Positions 17,845 to 26,450 of a DNA stretch of 64,000 nt are shown here, one piece after another. The first letter of the stretch is position 1; every line of letters starts with the position of its first letter. Origin of the DNA: Azospirillum sp. TSO35-2 (GTDB taxonomy: Bacteria > Pseudomonadota > Alphaproteobacteria > Azospirillales > Azospirillaceae); the NCBI RefSeq assembly GCF_003116095.1, contig NZ_LGRA01000021.1, positions 194,715 through 258,714 on the forward strand, written 5' to 3'. The notes under the pieces were generated by a model. That model searched no databases. It worked only from the letters and a program-made list of their open reading frames with translations, and was not told the origin of the DNA. The position numbers and the translations under genes are program-made.

Positions 17845-18072
17845 TGGTGCGGACCGACGGGGCGAGTGCGTCGGGTCCGGCGTCGCCGGGGCATTTCCGA
17901 CGGCGGTTGACCGGCGTCGGTCCGGCGTGCTTCGTTGCGCGGGACCGGGGGGATGGTCGCCATGAACAAGCCGGCCCTGCGAATGGGAACCCTCGGCATC
18001 TGGGTGCCTCCGCCGGGCATCCTGACGGGTCGGCATGGATGCTGGGACACTCGCGCTTAGGAGCAACGAGCG

Positions 18073-18558
18073 ATGAATGTTTGGACGTTTACGGGACGCC
18101 TGGGCGCGGACGGCGAATTGCGCACCACCCAGAGCGGCGAAAAGGTGCTGGGTTTCCGCGTCGCCAACGACGTTGGCTTTGGCGAGCGCAAGACGACCCA
18201 GTGGGTCGACTGCTCGATCTGGGGCCGTCGCGCCGAGTCGCTGGCGCCGCACCTGACCAAGGGCAAGAGCGTCGTCGTGTCGGGCGAGGTGACGCTGCGC
18301 GAGTATGAGAAGCGCGACGGCACCCGCGGCGCCGGCCTGTCGGTCCGCGTTGCGGAAATCGACTTCACCGGCGGCGCCCGTGAAGAAGGCGCCGGTGGCG
18401 GCTTCAGCGGCGGCGGCAGCGGTGGTGGTTACGAGTCGCGCGGTGGCAGCGGCGGCGGCGGTGGCTATGGCGGTGGCTCGTCGTCCGGCGGCGGTGGCCG
18501 CAGCGGTGGCGGCGCTCCGCCCCGTCACGAGGACCTCGACGACGAGATCCCGTTCTGA
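18073..18558 (+). CDS. ssb: Single-stranded DNA-binding protein, atypical
   Basis: 161 residues: an OB fold (residues 1-100), a glycine-rich linker of about 45 residues, and the conserved acidic tip DLDDEIPF that recruits replication and repair proteins. The N-terminus MNVWTFTGRLGADGELRTT differs from the usual housekeeping NKVILVGNLG form, although the aromatic residues (FTGRLG, WVDCSIWG) and the LTKGKSVVVSGEV block are kept. The tip shows it can join the repair network. It may be a second SSB; I cannot tell whether the genome has another. Upstream LexA box, downstream terminator. Confidence 0.92.
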   Translation: MNVWTFTGRLGADGELRTTQSGEKVLGFRVANDVGFGERKTTQWVDCSIWGRRAESLAPHLTKGKSVVVSGEVTLREYEKRDGTRGAGLSVRVAEIDFTGGAREEGAGGGFSGGGSGGGYESRGGSGGGGGYGGGSSSGGGGRSGGGAPPRHEDLDDEIPF

Positions 18559-18598
18559 CCGTGGCGTTGAGCCGGTCGGTTCGAGAATTGGTCTGAAG

Positions 18599-18633
18599 AT
18601 CGGCCGGATGCCCGTCATCCGGCCGATTTTTTT
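18599..18633 (+). terminator. Intrinsic terminator of ssb
   Basis: A perfect 12-bp stem, ATCGGCCGGATG (18599-18610) and CATCCGGCCGAT (18616-18627), with a 5-base loop and a run of seven T (18627-18633). Confidence 0.93.
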
Positions 18634-18660
18634 GGTTGGCCTTTTGTCATGCGGACGGCC

Positions 18661-19563
18661 TCACCCCGCCAGCCGGGCGCGCAGGCGGGGGGTCATGAAG
18701 TCCAGGAAGGCGCGGACCCGGCGCGGGGCGCGGTCGCGGCCGGTGTAGACCGCGTGGATGTCCTCGGTGTCGGCCAACGCATCATCCAGCACCGTCACCA
18801 GACGCCCGTCCCGCAGGTCGTCGCGGACGTGATACTCGGCGAGCCGGGCCAGCCCAAGCCCGAGCAGCGCCATGTGGCGCACCGTCTCGCCGTTGTTGGC
18901 CAGCACGCGGGTGAAGACCTCGCGGTCGATCAGGCGCCCGCCGGATTTCAGGGGCCAGACCGCAGCGGCACGGCGGAAGTTGAAACCCAGGCAATCGTGC
19001 GATTCCAGATCGGCGGCGGTCAGCGGCACCCCCTTGCGCTCCAGATAGTCTGGGGAGGCGACGATCCGCCGCCGTACCTCGCCCAGCCGCTGGGCCAGCA
19101 GCGCCGAATCGCTCAAGGGGCCGGCGCGAAAGGCGATGTCGACCCGCGCGGCGTAGAGGTCGACCACTTCGTCGGTCATTGTCGCGTCCAGCGTGATGCC
19201 GGGATGCGCGGCCAGGAACTCCGGCAGCAGCGGCAGCAGGCAGTGATGCCCGAATGGGACCGAGGCGTTGATGCGGATCAGCCCGGTTGGCGCCCGCGCC
19301 CCGCCGGCGATCTCCGCATCCAGCGCGTCCATCTCCGCCAGCAGGGTCTCCGCCCGCTCGCGGTACAGTTCGCCCTCCGCCGTCAGGCGCAGTCGGCGGG
19401 TGGAGCGCTCGACCAGCCGCACGCCCAGCCGCTCCTCCAACCGGCTGACCAGCTTAGCGGTCGAGGACGGCGTCATGCCGACATCGCGCCCGGCGGCGCT
19501 GAAGCTGCCGCGTGACGCCACTCGCAGGAACACCCGCATCTCCCAGGCCCGTGGATCGCTCAT
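18661..19563 (-). CDS. LysR-family transcriptional regulator
   Basis: 300 residues. An N-terminal winged HTH (residues 1-60, FLRVASRGSFSAAGRDVGMTPSSTAKLVSRLEERLG) is followed by a type 2 periplasmic-binding-like effector domain (ARAPTGLIRINASVPFGHHC onward). ATG 19563 begins at the conserved N-terminus; upstream in-frame ATGs overlap the operator. It is divergent from the MFS exporter gene (124-base gap) with a LysR-type palindrome between them. By family logic it controls that exporter and itself. Confidence 0.9.
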   Translation of the reverse strand: MSDPRAWEMRVFLRVASRGSFSAAGRDVGMTPSSTAKLVSRLEERLGVRLVERSTRRLRLTAEGELYRERAETLLAEMDALDAEIAGGARAPTGLIRINASVPFGHHCLLPLLPEFLAAHPGITLDATMTDEVVDLYAARVDIAFRAGPLSDSALLAQRLGEVRRRIVASPDYLERKGVPLTAADLESHDCLGFNFRRAAAVWPLKSGGRLIDREVFTRVLANNGETVRHMALLGLGLARLAEYHVRDDLRDGRLVTVLDDALADTEDIHAVYTGRDRAPRRVRAFLDFMTPRLRARLAG

Positions 19564-19583
19564 GCCGTCACCCGTCTCCGCCT

Positions 19584-19598
19584 TGTCATTGAATGACA
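19584..19598. promoter_or_regulatory. LysR-type operator (T-N11-A palindrome)
   Basis: TGTCATTGAATGACA is a perfect interrupted palindrome with the T-N11-A core typical of LysR binding sites. It lies 21 bases upstream of the lysR start and 90 bases upstream of the MFS gene. Confidence 0.75.
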
Positions 19599-19687
19599 CA
19601 ATCATGGGAACACGCTGGGCATTCCCGTTCCAGACCTTATGACGCACATGTCGTCGCCTGCACAGTCCGCAGGAATGGAGCCTGGAT

Positions 19688-20875
19688 ATGCCTCTCGCAC
19701 TGCTGGCGCTGGCGATCAGCGCCTACGCGATCGGGACGACGGAATTCGTCGTCGTCGGTCTTCTGCCCACCGTCGCGTCCGACCTGAACGTCAGCCTGCC
19801 GCTGGCGGGCCTGGTGGTCAGCGTCTATGCCCTGGGCGTCACCTTCGGCGCCCCGGTGCTGACCGCCCTGACCGGGCGGATGCGGCGCAAGCCGCTGCTG
19901 CTCGGCCTGATGGGCGTCTTCATCGCCGGCAACCTGCTGGCCGGCGTCAGCCCCAATTACGAGACGCTGCTGGTCGCCCGGGTGCTCAGCGCGTTCGCCC
20001 ACGGCGTCTTCTTCTCGGTCGGTTCGACCATCGCCGCCGATCTGGTGCCGGAGGACAAGCGCGCCTCCGCCATCGCCATGATGTTCTCCGGCCTGACCAT
20101 CGCCATCGTCACCGGCGTGCCGATGGGCACCTGGATCGGCCAAACATTCGGCTGGCGCGCCACCTTCCTGGCGGTGTCGGCGCTGGGCATCGTTGGTGCG
20201 CTGGGGGTGGCGGCGCTGGTGCCGGCGCGGCTCAGCCAGCCGGCGGCGGCCGGGCTGGGCGCCCAGTTCGGCGTGCTGGCCAAGCCGCGCCTGCTGCTGG
20301 CCTTCGCCATCACCGCGCTCGGCTATGGCGGGACCTTCGTCGCCTTCACCTTCCTGGCGCCGATCCTGGAGACGATCACCGGATTCTCCAGCGCCACCGT
20401 CAGCCTGGTGCTGGTGCTGTACGGCGCCGCCATCGCGGTCGGCAACGTCGTCGGCGGCCGGGTGGCCAACCGCCGGCCGGTGCGGGCGCTGGCCTGGCTG
20501 TTCGCCCTCCAGGCGCTGGTCCTGATCGTTTTCACCTTCACCGCCGATTCGAAGATCCCGGCGCTGGTCACGCTGGCCGGCATGGGCGCCCTGGCCTTCG
20601 CCAACGTGCCGGGCCTCCAGCTCTACGTCGTCCAACTGGCGCAGCGCCACGCACCGGGGGCGGTCGACGTCGCGTCGGCGCTGAACATCGCGGCGTTCAA
20701 CCTGGGCATCGCCGCCGGCGCCTTCTTCGGCGGGCAGGTGGTGTCCTCGCCGCTCGGCCTTGGCGCCACGCCGTGGGTCGGCGGGCTGTTCGTGCTGGGC
20801 GGGCTGGTGCTGACGCTGGCGAGCGGCGCGCTGGACCGCCGCGACCGCGCGGCGGCGGTGGCGGCGGCCTGCTGA
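19688..20875 (+). CDS. MFS drug/metabolite exporter (DHA1, AraJ/Cmx-like)
   Basis: 395 residues with 12 predicted membrane helices. The first helix region IGTTEFVVVGLLPTVASDL is the hallmark of the AraJ/chloramphenicol-efflux DHA1 group, with the loop 2-3 motif GRMRRKPLLLGLM and the motif-C region IVTGVPMGTWIGQTFGWRATF. It probably exports a toxic compound or sugar/arabinose-type metabolite. ATG 19688. Divergent LysR regulator and a palindromic operator upstream suggest inducible expression. Confidence 0.9.
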   Translation: MPLALLALAISAYAIGTTEFVVVGLLPTVASDLNVSLPLAGLVVSVYALGVTFGAPVLTALTGRMRRKPLLLGLMGVFIAGNLLAGVSPNYETLLVARVLSAFAHGVFFSVGSTIAADLVPEDKRASAIAMMFSGLTIAIVTGVPMGTWIGQTFGWRATFLAVSALGIVGALGVAALVPARLSQPAAAGLGAQFGVLAKPRLLLAFAITALGYGGTFVAFTFLAPILETITGFSSATVSLVLVLYGAAIAVGNVVGGRVANRRPVRALAWLFALQALVLIVFTFTADSKIPALVTLAGMGALAFANVPGLQLYVVQLAQRHAPGAVDVASALNIAAFNLGIAAGAFFGGQVVSSPLGLGATPWVGGLFVLGGLVLTLASGALDRRDRAAAVAAAC

Positions 20876-20881
20876 CCGCTC

Positions 20882-21646
20882 TCAGGCCGCGGCGGCTTCC
20901 AGCGTCAGGGTGTCGAGCAGGAAGCTGCCGTCGTCGGTGATGTCGAAGTAACGCCGGACTTCGGCCGAGGCGGTCCGCTGGATCGAGCGGATCGCCTCGG
21001 CATGCAGGTCCGGTGTCCGCGTCCGCGCGGTCCACACCGCGAACTCCATGCGCAGGCGGCGCGGCGTCAGCCCGGTCACGGCGAAGCCGGCGCGCGCCAG
21101 CGCCGCCATCCACTCCGCCGCGGTGAAGTTGCGGACGTGGGAGGGATCGCGCAGCACCTCCACCACCTGCAGGTGGGTGTCGAGGAAGGCTGGCGCCGGG
21201 GCGACGCAATCGATGAAGATCGCCCGGCCGTTTGGGGTCAGCACCCGCCGCGCCTCGCGCAGCCCGGTTTCGAACTCGCGCCAATGGTGGGCGCTGAAGC
21301 GGCAGAGCACGACGTCGAAGCGGCCCGCCTCGAAGGGCAGGGACTCGGCGGCCGCCTGTCGCGGGACGATGTTGGTCAGGCCACGCTCGGCCGCGGTGCG
21401 GCTCACCGCCTCCAGCATCTCCGGCGTCAGGTCGACCGCGACGACCTCAGCCACATGGGGCGCGGCGCAGTAGCTGACATGGCCGCCGCCGCAGCCCAGA
21501 TCCAGCACACGCGCGTCGGCGCAGCCCGCCAGGGCGGCCTCGATCTGGTCCAGGTCGGCGCCGCCGGCGTGGACGGCGCTGGTGACGTAGCTGTCGGCGC
21601 GCGGGCCATAGCTGTCGGCGACGACGCTGTGATGGCTTCCGGTCAT
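20882..21646 (-). CDS. SAM-dependent methyltransferase (class I, UbiE/Methyltransf_11 type)
   Basis: 254 residues. SAM-binding motif I VLDLGCGGGHVSY, acidic residue of motif II in VVAVDLTPEML, and the post-motif FDVVLCRFSAHHWREF. The fold matches small-molecule methyltransferases such as UbiE-like enzymes; the substrate is unknown. ATG 21646 has GGGAGAA upstream. Divergent from the XRE regulator (102-base gap), which may control it. Confidence 0.85.
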   Translation of the reverse strand: MTGSHHSVVADSYGPRADSYVTSAVHAGGADLDQIEAALAGCADARVLDLGCGGGHVSYCAAPHVAEVVAVDLTPEMLEAVSRTAAERGLTNIVPRQAAAESLPFEAGRFDVVLCRFSAHHWREFETGLREARRVLTPNGRAIFIDCVAPAPAFLDTHLQVVEVLRDPSHVRNFTAAEWMAALARAGFAVTGLTPRRLRMEFAVWTARTRTPDLHAEAIRSIQRTASAEVRRYFDITDDGSFLLDTLTLEAAAA

Positions 21647-21748
21647 GCGATGTTCTCCCGTTCGGCGGTCATGGTCGATGACGGCAGCCTCGTCCCTTCC
21701 ACAACCGGGTACAAGGCGGGTGTTTATCCTGGTATAAGCGCTTCCACC

Positions 21749-22591
21749 ATGCAGACCTTTCCCGATTCCGCGGCCGACCAGCGCCGCGTCCTCGGCGCCT
21801 TCCTCCGCCGCCACCGCGAACGGCTGACCCCCGCCGAGGCCGGCATCCTCACCGGTGTCGCCGGTGGCGTCCCCTGGGGGGCGGGCCGCCGCCGCACACC
21901 CGGACTGCGGCGGGAGGAGCTGGCCCAACTCTGCGGGATGAGCCCGACCTGGTACACCTGGCTGGAGCAGGGCCGCGACGTGTCGGTGTCGCCGCAGGCG
22001 CTGGCCCGCATCGCCCAGGCCCTGCACCTGACCGCGGCGGAGCGCGCCTACCTGTTCGAGCTGACGCGCAAGCGGGATCCGGAAGCACCGCCCGCGGGCG
22101 TGCCGGACCGTCCGCCGCCGGCCCTGGTGGCGGTGCTGGACGCGATCTCCGCGCCGGCCTATCTGCTCAACCGGTTGTGGACGGCGGTCGGCTGGAATCC
22201 GCCGGCGGCGCGGCTGTTCGGCGACTGGCTGGGCAGCGGTGCGGAGGGTGAGCGGGAGCGGAACCTGTTGCGCTATGTCTTCCTCCACCCGTCGGCACCC
22301 GGCTTTATCCGGGATTGGGAGCACCGGGCGCGCCGTCTGCTGGCCGAATTCCGTGCCGACACCGCCCGCCGCTCCGACGATCCGGAGTTGCGGGCGCTGG
22401 TCGACCGGTTGCGGCAGGACAGCCCGCTGTTCGCGCGGCTGTGGGACGATCACGGCGTCCTGGAGCGGGAAGGGGGCCTGCGCGGTTTCAACCACCCGCT
22501 GGACGGCCCGCTGCTGCTGGAACAGGTGACGCTGCGCCCCGGCGGCCGGTCGGACCACACGCTGGTGATGCTGCTGCCTCCCGCGGCCTGA
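21749..22591 (+). CDS. XRE-family regulator with MmyB-like ligand domain
   Basis: 280 residues. An N-terminal helix-turn-helix (RRTPGLRREELAQLCGMSPTWYTWLEQGRD, about residues 46-75) is followed by a C-terminal MmyB-like/PAS-type domain (LVAVLDAISAPAYLLNRLWTAVGWNPPAARLFGDW), a combination common in proteins that bind a lipid-like ligand. ATG 21749; a -10-like TATAAG lies at 21733-21738, only about 11 bases upstream, so the transcript may have a very short leader. The divergent methyltransferase is its likely target. Confidence 0.88.
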   Translation: MQTFPDSAADQRRVLGAFLRRHRERLTPAEAGILTGVAGGVPWGAGRRRTPGLRREELAQLCGMSPTWYTWLEQGRDVSVSPQALARIAQALHLTAAERAYLFELTRKRDPEAPPAGVPDRPPPALVAVLDAISAPAYLLNRLWTAVGWNPPAARLFGDWLGSGAEGERERNLLRYVFLHPSAPGFIRDWEHRARRLLAEFRADTARRSDDPELRALVDRLRQDSPLFARLWDDHGVLEREGGLRGFNHPLDGPLLLEQVTLRPGGRSDHTLVMLLPPAA

Positions 22592-22607
22592 CCGGCGCGA
22601 CCCCGGC

Positions 22608-25600
22608 TCAGGAAAGCCAAAGGCCGCCGTCGGCCGCCGTGATGCGGCGTCCCTCGCGCGCGCCGAAGTTCAGGAAATGCGCCATCGGATCGACGCCGGC
22701 CGCGGCGACGTCGGGGTTGGCGGTCAGGTAGGCGGTGGTGTCCATCCAGGCCGACGGCGTGCGCCCCTCTTTCCAGCCGAAGGTTTCGTAATGCTCGTAG
22801 GCGCTGGTGACGGTGCCGGCCTGAAGGGCGGCGGCGACATCGGGGTTGTGGTCGAGATACCAGCCGGCATCGAACAGCGCGTTGGGGTCGCGTCCCTCCG
22901 CCTCGCCGAAAAGAAGGAAATGCTGCAGGCCGCTGGTGAAGTCGCCGTGCGTCACTGCCTGGGCGACGTCCGGATTCTGGGCGAGATAGAAGCTCTCGTC
23001 GAGCGCCACCGGCTTGAGCCGCCCTTCCGCGGCGCCGTAGCGCCGGTAATGATCCATGCCGCTGGTGAACTCGCCGCGCGCCACCGCCTGGGCGACATCC
23101 GGGTTGCGGGCGAGGTACAGCGTCTCGCTGATCTGGGAGGCGCCGGTGTCGGTGACGATGCCGGTGGGGGCATTGACCAACTCCACCCGGTCGTCGAAAC
23201 GCAAAAGCTCCACCCCCTCCATCCGGTCGGTGCCGAGCGTGGCGCTGGTCATCACCAGCGAGCCATAGACGCCGCGGGTGATCTGCACGTCGTTGAATCC
23301 GGCCTCGACACGGACCGCGTCGATCCCCTCGTCCCCGCGCAGCAGGTCGTCGCCGGTGCCGCCCTGCAAGCGGTCATAACCCAGCCCGCCGAACACCGTA
23401 TCGTTCCCGGCGTCGCCGTACAGCAGGTCGCGCCCGCCGCGGCTGCCGACGATGTCGTCGCCGGCCCCGCCGCGCAACGTGTCGTCGTCGGCCCCCAACA
23501 CCATGATCTGCGCCGACGAATCGCCGATCGCCACCTGGGAACCGGCGCCGCCGCCGACCTGGACGCTGCCGACGATCACCAGGAAGCCGACATTGTCGAC
23601 GTTCAGGATGGTGCCGGAGGGAAGGTTGCGGGCATCGACCACGATGGCCTCCGCCCCCGCTCCCGACCCGGTGATGGTGATCGGCTCGCCCGTTGCCGCG
23701 CCGCCGCTGAGGCTGGGCGTCACGGTGCGCACCGTCAGGGTGGCGGTGGATGGCAGGGTCGCGCCATAGGTCGTGATGGCCCCGGTCAGCGAGGCGCGTT
23801 GCGTCGGGTCGGACGACAGCGTGGTGACGCTGGCGGTCAGGGCATCGACCGCCGCACCGCGGTCCACCCGGTTCTGCGGCCCGGTCGCCGACAAGCCGAC
23901 CCCCATCGGCAGCGCCGCCGTCAGGCCGGATCCGGACGTGCCGCCGATGGGCACGGACACCGGCGTCGCCGATGTCGGCGGGCTGATGGACACCGCAACC
24001 ACCGTGGTGCCGCCGCCGCTGGTAACCGTGGTCTGCACCGACGTGCCGCCGATGGTTTCCGTCGTCGTGCTGGTGTCGGGAGGCGGGGACGGGGGCGGTG
24101 GAGGCGGCACGTAGAACCGGATGTCGCTGCCGCTCAACTGAAGATCCCCGGCGCTGTAGGACCCGACCAGCTTGACGACCATCTCCGCCGCGTCGGCGAT
24201 GCCGTCGGTATCGATGTACAGCGACGTCACCCCACCGTCGGTCGCTCCAACCTCCACGCCATGGGCTGCGGTGGCGGTGCCGTCGCCCAGGCTCAGCAGA
24301 TCGGCGAAGCTGTGGCCGATCAGACGAATGGTGTCGCCGAGGCCGAAATCGGTGATGGTGTCGGTTCCGTCGCCACCGTCGTTGAACAGGAACAGGTCCG
24401 ATCCGCTGCCGCCGGACAGCGTGTCGTCACCGACGCCGCCGGTCAGCGTGTCGTTGCCGGTTCCAGCGATCAGGCTGTCGGTGCCGTCGCCGCCGCTGAG
24501 CGTGTTGACGCCATCGCCGCCCAGCAGGGTGTCGTTACCGGCCCCACCGTCCAGAGTATCATCGCCGACACCGCCAACCAGGCTATCGTTGCCGTCGTCG
24601 CCGTACAGCAGGTTGGCGCCGGCGCCGGCCGACAGCGTATCGTTGCCGGCTCCGCCATAGAGCGTGTCGTTGCCGAGGTCGCCGATCAGGCTGTCGTTGC
24701 CATCGTCGCCATACAGCAGGTTGGCGCCGCCGCCGCCCAGCAGTGTGTCGTCGTCGGCGCCGCCGGCCAGGGTGTCGTTGCCGTTACCGCCGGTGAGGCG
24801 GTCGAACCCGGTGCCGCCGCTCAGTGAATCGGCGCCCTCGCCGCCGATCAGGGTGTCATCGCCGCTGCCGCCGATCAGGGTGTCGTTGCCCACCCCGCCG
24901 TCGAGGCTGTCATTGCCGCCGTTGCCGGTCAGCGCGTTGTCGGCCGTGTTGCCCACCATGATGTCGTTGCCCGACCCGCCGAGGGCGTTCTCGATCAGCG
25001 ACCGCGTGTCACCGTCGTAGAGGTAGGGGTTGGACAGATTGGCCGACGCGGTGATCCGCGGCACGGCCTCGCCGTCCACGATGTCATAGTCCAGGATCGC
25101 GTGCTGGGTTCCGAAATCGGTCCAGGCGCCGGGCTGGAGATCGACCGACAGGTTGGTGGTGTAATTGGACAAATTATAGGTGTCGATTCCGCCGCCATCC
25201 CAGATGGACGTGAAGACGACGTTGGCGGACGGATCGAAGGTGTAGATCGTCTCACCGTTGTTGGTCGTCCAGTTCGCACCATAGAGATGCTGGACCGCCG
25301 CGATGTCGTTCAGCATCGGCGCGAACGGGTAGCTGCCGTTGAGGATCGTGTAGCCGCTGATCGCCTCTCCCGGATAGCTGCGATAGCTCATCACCGAGGA
25401 TGCGACCGAATCCGTCGCCGCGTCGGCCGCGGGGTAGCCGTTGATGCTGTCGTGCGGGTGCTTCAGCCCGAGAGCGTGGCCGAGTTCGTGGAGCAGCGTG
25501 AAATAGCCGTAGGCCCCGGCGGACCAGTCGCTGCCCGCGCCGGGCCAAACCGAGTTGCCCAGTTGCAGGTCGCCGCCTTCCGGCGCTGCGGACGGGAAAT

Positions 25601-25928
25601 CAACGACGCGAGCGGTCGGATTGTCGGGTGATCTGTACCAATAGATGCGGAGATCGGCGTCGCTGGGCGTCGCCGCCTCGGTGAAGCTCAGCCCTGAGAT
25701 GGCGCTCCAGGCTTCCAAAACCTCTTTGAAAACAAGCTTCTGAGAGCTGTTCAGAGTGTCGAAGTAGGTTGGATTTAGCGAATTTTCTAAAGAATAGTCC
25801 GACAAATCGGACGCGGCTGTCGGAAAACTGTAGGTCAGTGACGTCGACGTCCACTTCGTACCGTATAAAATGCTGTCGATCGCCGAATTGCCGGTCGGTC
25901 CGTCGGCAATGGAAATGCCCGTCGCCAT
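22608..25928 (-). CDS. Serralysin-like RTX metalloprotease with NPDVA repeat tail
   Basis: 1106 residues. Metzincin domain at 1-230: zinc motif TLLHELGHALGLKHPHD (H147, E148, H151, H157) and Met-turn SVMSYRSY (M180). An M10 C-terminal linker precedes a first RTX array of GGxGxDxLx repeats (about 316-516). A proline hinge (PPPPPPSPPP, 608-617) follows, then a beta-rich region (620-810), a second short RTX array (812-868) and four ~43-residue repeats (935-1095) around YLAxNPDVA...HY-x3-G-x2-EGR. There is no N-terminal signal peptide, as expected for type I secretion, but no type I secretion genes are nearby. The protease site looks intact. Other serralysins are about 480 residues; this is more than twice as long. 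Confidence 0.92.
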   Translation of the reverse strand: MATGISIADGPTGNSAIDSILYGTKWTSTSLTYSFPTAASDLSDYSLENSLNPTYFDTLNSSQKLVFKEVLEAWSAISGLSFTEAATPSDADLRIYWYRSPDNPTARVVDFPSAAPEGGDLQLGNSVWPGAGSDWSAGAYGYFTLLHELGHALGLKHPHDSINGYPAADAATDSVASSVMSYRSYPGEAISGYTILNGSYPFAPMLNDIAAVQHLYGANWTTNNGETIYTFDPSANVVFTSIWDGGGIDTYNLSNYTTNLSVDLQPGAWTDFGTQHAILDYDIVDGEAVPRITASANLSNPYLYDGDTRSLIENALGGSGNDIMVGNTADNALTGNGGNDSLDGGVGNDTLIGGSGDDTLIGGEGADSLSGGTGFDRLTGGNGNDTLAGGADDDTLLGGGGANLLYGDDGNDSLIGDLGNDTLYGGAGNDTLSAGAGANLLYGDDGNDSLVGGVGDDTLDGGAGNDTLLGGDGVNTLSGGDGTDSLIAGTGNDTLTGGVGDDTLSGGSGSDLFLFNDGGDGTDTITDFGLGDTIRLIGHSFADLLSLGDGTATAAHGVEVGATDGGVTSLYIDTDGIADAAEMVVKLVGSYSAGDLQLSGSDIRFYVPPPPPPSPPPDTSTTTETIGGTSVQTTVTSGGGTTVVAVSISPPTSATPVSVPIGGTSGSGLTAALPMGVGLSATGPQNRVDRGAAVDALTASVTTLSSDPTQRASLTGAITTYGATLPSTATLTVRTVTPSLSGGAATGEPITITGSGAGAEAIVVDARNLPSGTILNVDNVGFLVIVGSVQVGGGAGSQVAIGDSSAQIMVLGADDDTLRGGAGDDIVGSRGGRDLLYGDAGNDTVFGGLGYDRLQGGTGDDLLRGDEGIDAVRVEAGFNDVQITRGVYGSLVMTSATLGTDRMEGVELLRFDDRVELVNAPTGIVTDTGASQISETLYLARNPDVAQAVARGEFTSGMDHYRRYGAAEGRLKPVALDESFYLAQNPDVAQAVTHGDFTSGLQHFLLFGEAEGRDPNALFDAGWYLDHNPDVAAALQAGTVTSAYEHYETFGWKEGRTPSAWMDTTAYLTANPDVAAAGVDPMAHFLNFGAREGRRITAADGGLWLS
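22644..23126 (-). repeat. Four tandem NPDVA-type coding repeats
   Basis: The codons for residues 935-970, 978-1013, 1021-1056 and 1064-1095 of the protease encode diverged copies of one unit, each starting YLA/YLD/YLT-x-NPDVA and ending with G-x2-EGR. Spacing is 43 residues. Confidence 0.85.
24381..24983 (-). repeat. RTX nonapeptide coding array (first block)
   Basis: About 20 copies of the calcium-binding motif GGxGxDxLx (residues ~316-516). The DNA repeat is imperfect 27-base periodicity due to the protein repeat. These motifs fold as a calcium beta-roll outside the cell. Confidence 0.9.
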
Positions 25929-26259
25929 TGATCACTGATTCCTCATCCGTACGGCATTTCTCTGCAATACGCAGGAAAATGCCGGCGTGCCGCGCTCTGC
26001 TATCCGTTCGGTTGGCTAGCGGGCTCACGTTATTACCACGAATGAGAAAGAAACCTGCGCACCCGTCCTGAATCAACCCATACGAAAGTAACATTGGGTT
26101 GCAGCCACACGATCCGAGCGATCTATGCCCCAGCGTTCGATCGGAGCGGCGGAGACTTTGAGGTGTGGCCAGGGAAGGGCGCTTGCCAGCGATGCGAAAC
26201 GCACGGTGGTGGATCGGCTCAAGCCGACGCGCTGACGATGCTGGAAGGATTTTTGAAGT
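25929..26259. other. 331-base gap between the RTX protease and tRNA-Gln
   Basis: Noticeably less GC-rich than the surroundings near the protease start. It should hold the protease promoter on the minus strand. A GAGGA lies about 11 bases before its start. CAACCCA (26074-26080) and TGGGTTG (26095-26101) form a 7-bp inverted repeat. No protein-coding signal seen. Confidence 0.5.
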
Positions 26260-26334
<75 letters not shown>

Positions 26335-26450
26335 ACCGGCGCGGCGATGGTCGATCGCCGGAAGGAGCGGCACCATAATCGGAAGGTCGGCGGAGTGCAA
26401 CAGGCTCCGCACAAAAATGTGGTTCCGCGTTCCGATGGCGTATGGCGAGG

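Larger units (their letters stand above)
17754..18072. other. 319-base gap upstream of ssb
   Basis: This holds the LexA-type box at 17830-17844, a TATATT (17823-17828) that may be a -10 element, and an 18-base match to the uvrA start region on the opposite strand. From 17850 to 18072 the sequence has an open frame but no ribosome site or recognisable protein, and I see no further feature. Confidence 0.6.

Noticed and set aside
17847-18308. A 153-codon frame starting upstream of ssb
   Set aside because: Runs across the ssb start in another frame, without a domain or ribosome site.
22677-24827. A 716-codon open frame antisense to the RTX repeats
   Set aside because: Repetitive Val/Gly/Ala composition follows from the RTX repeats on the other strand; no ribosome site or domain.
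24381-24983. Periodic repeats as a CRISPR array
   Set aside because: The 27-base period is the codon pattern of GGxGxDxLx nonapeptides; the reading frame stays open and there are no spacers of uniform unique sequence.
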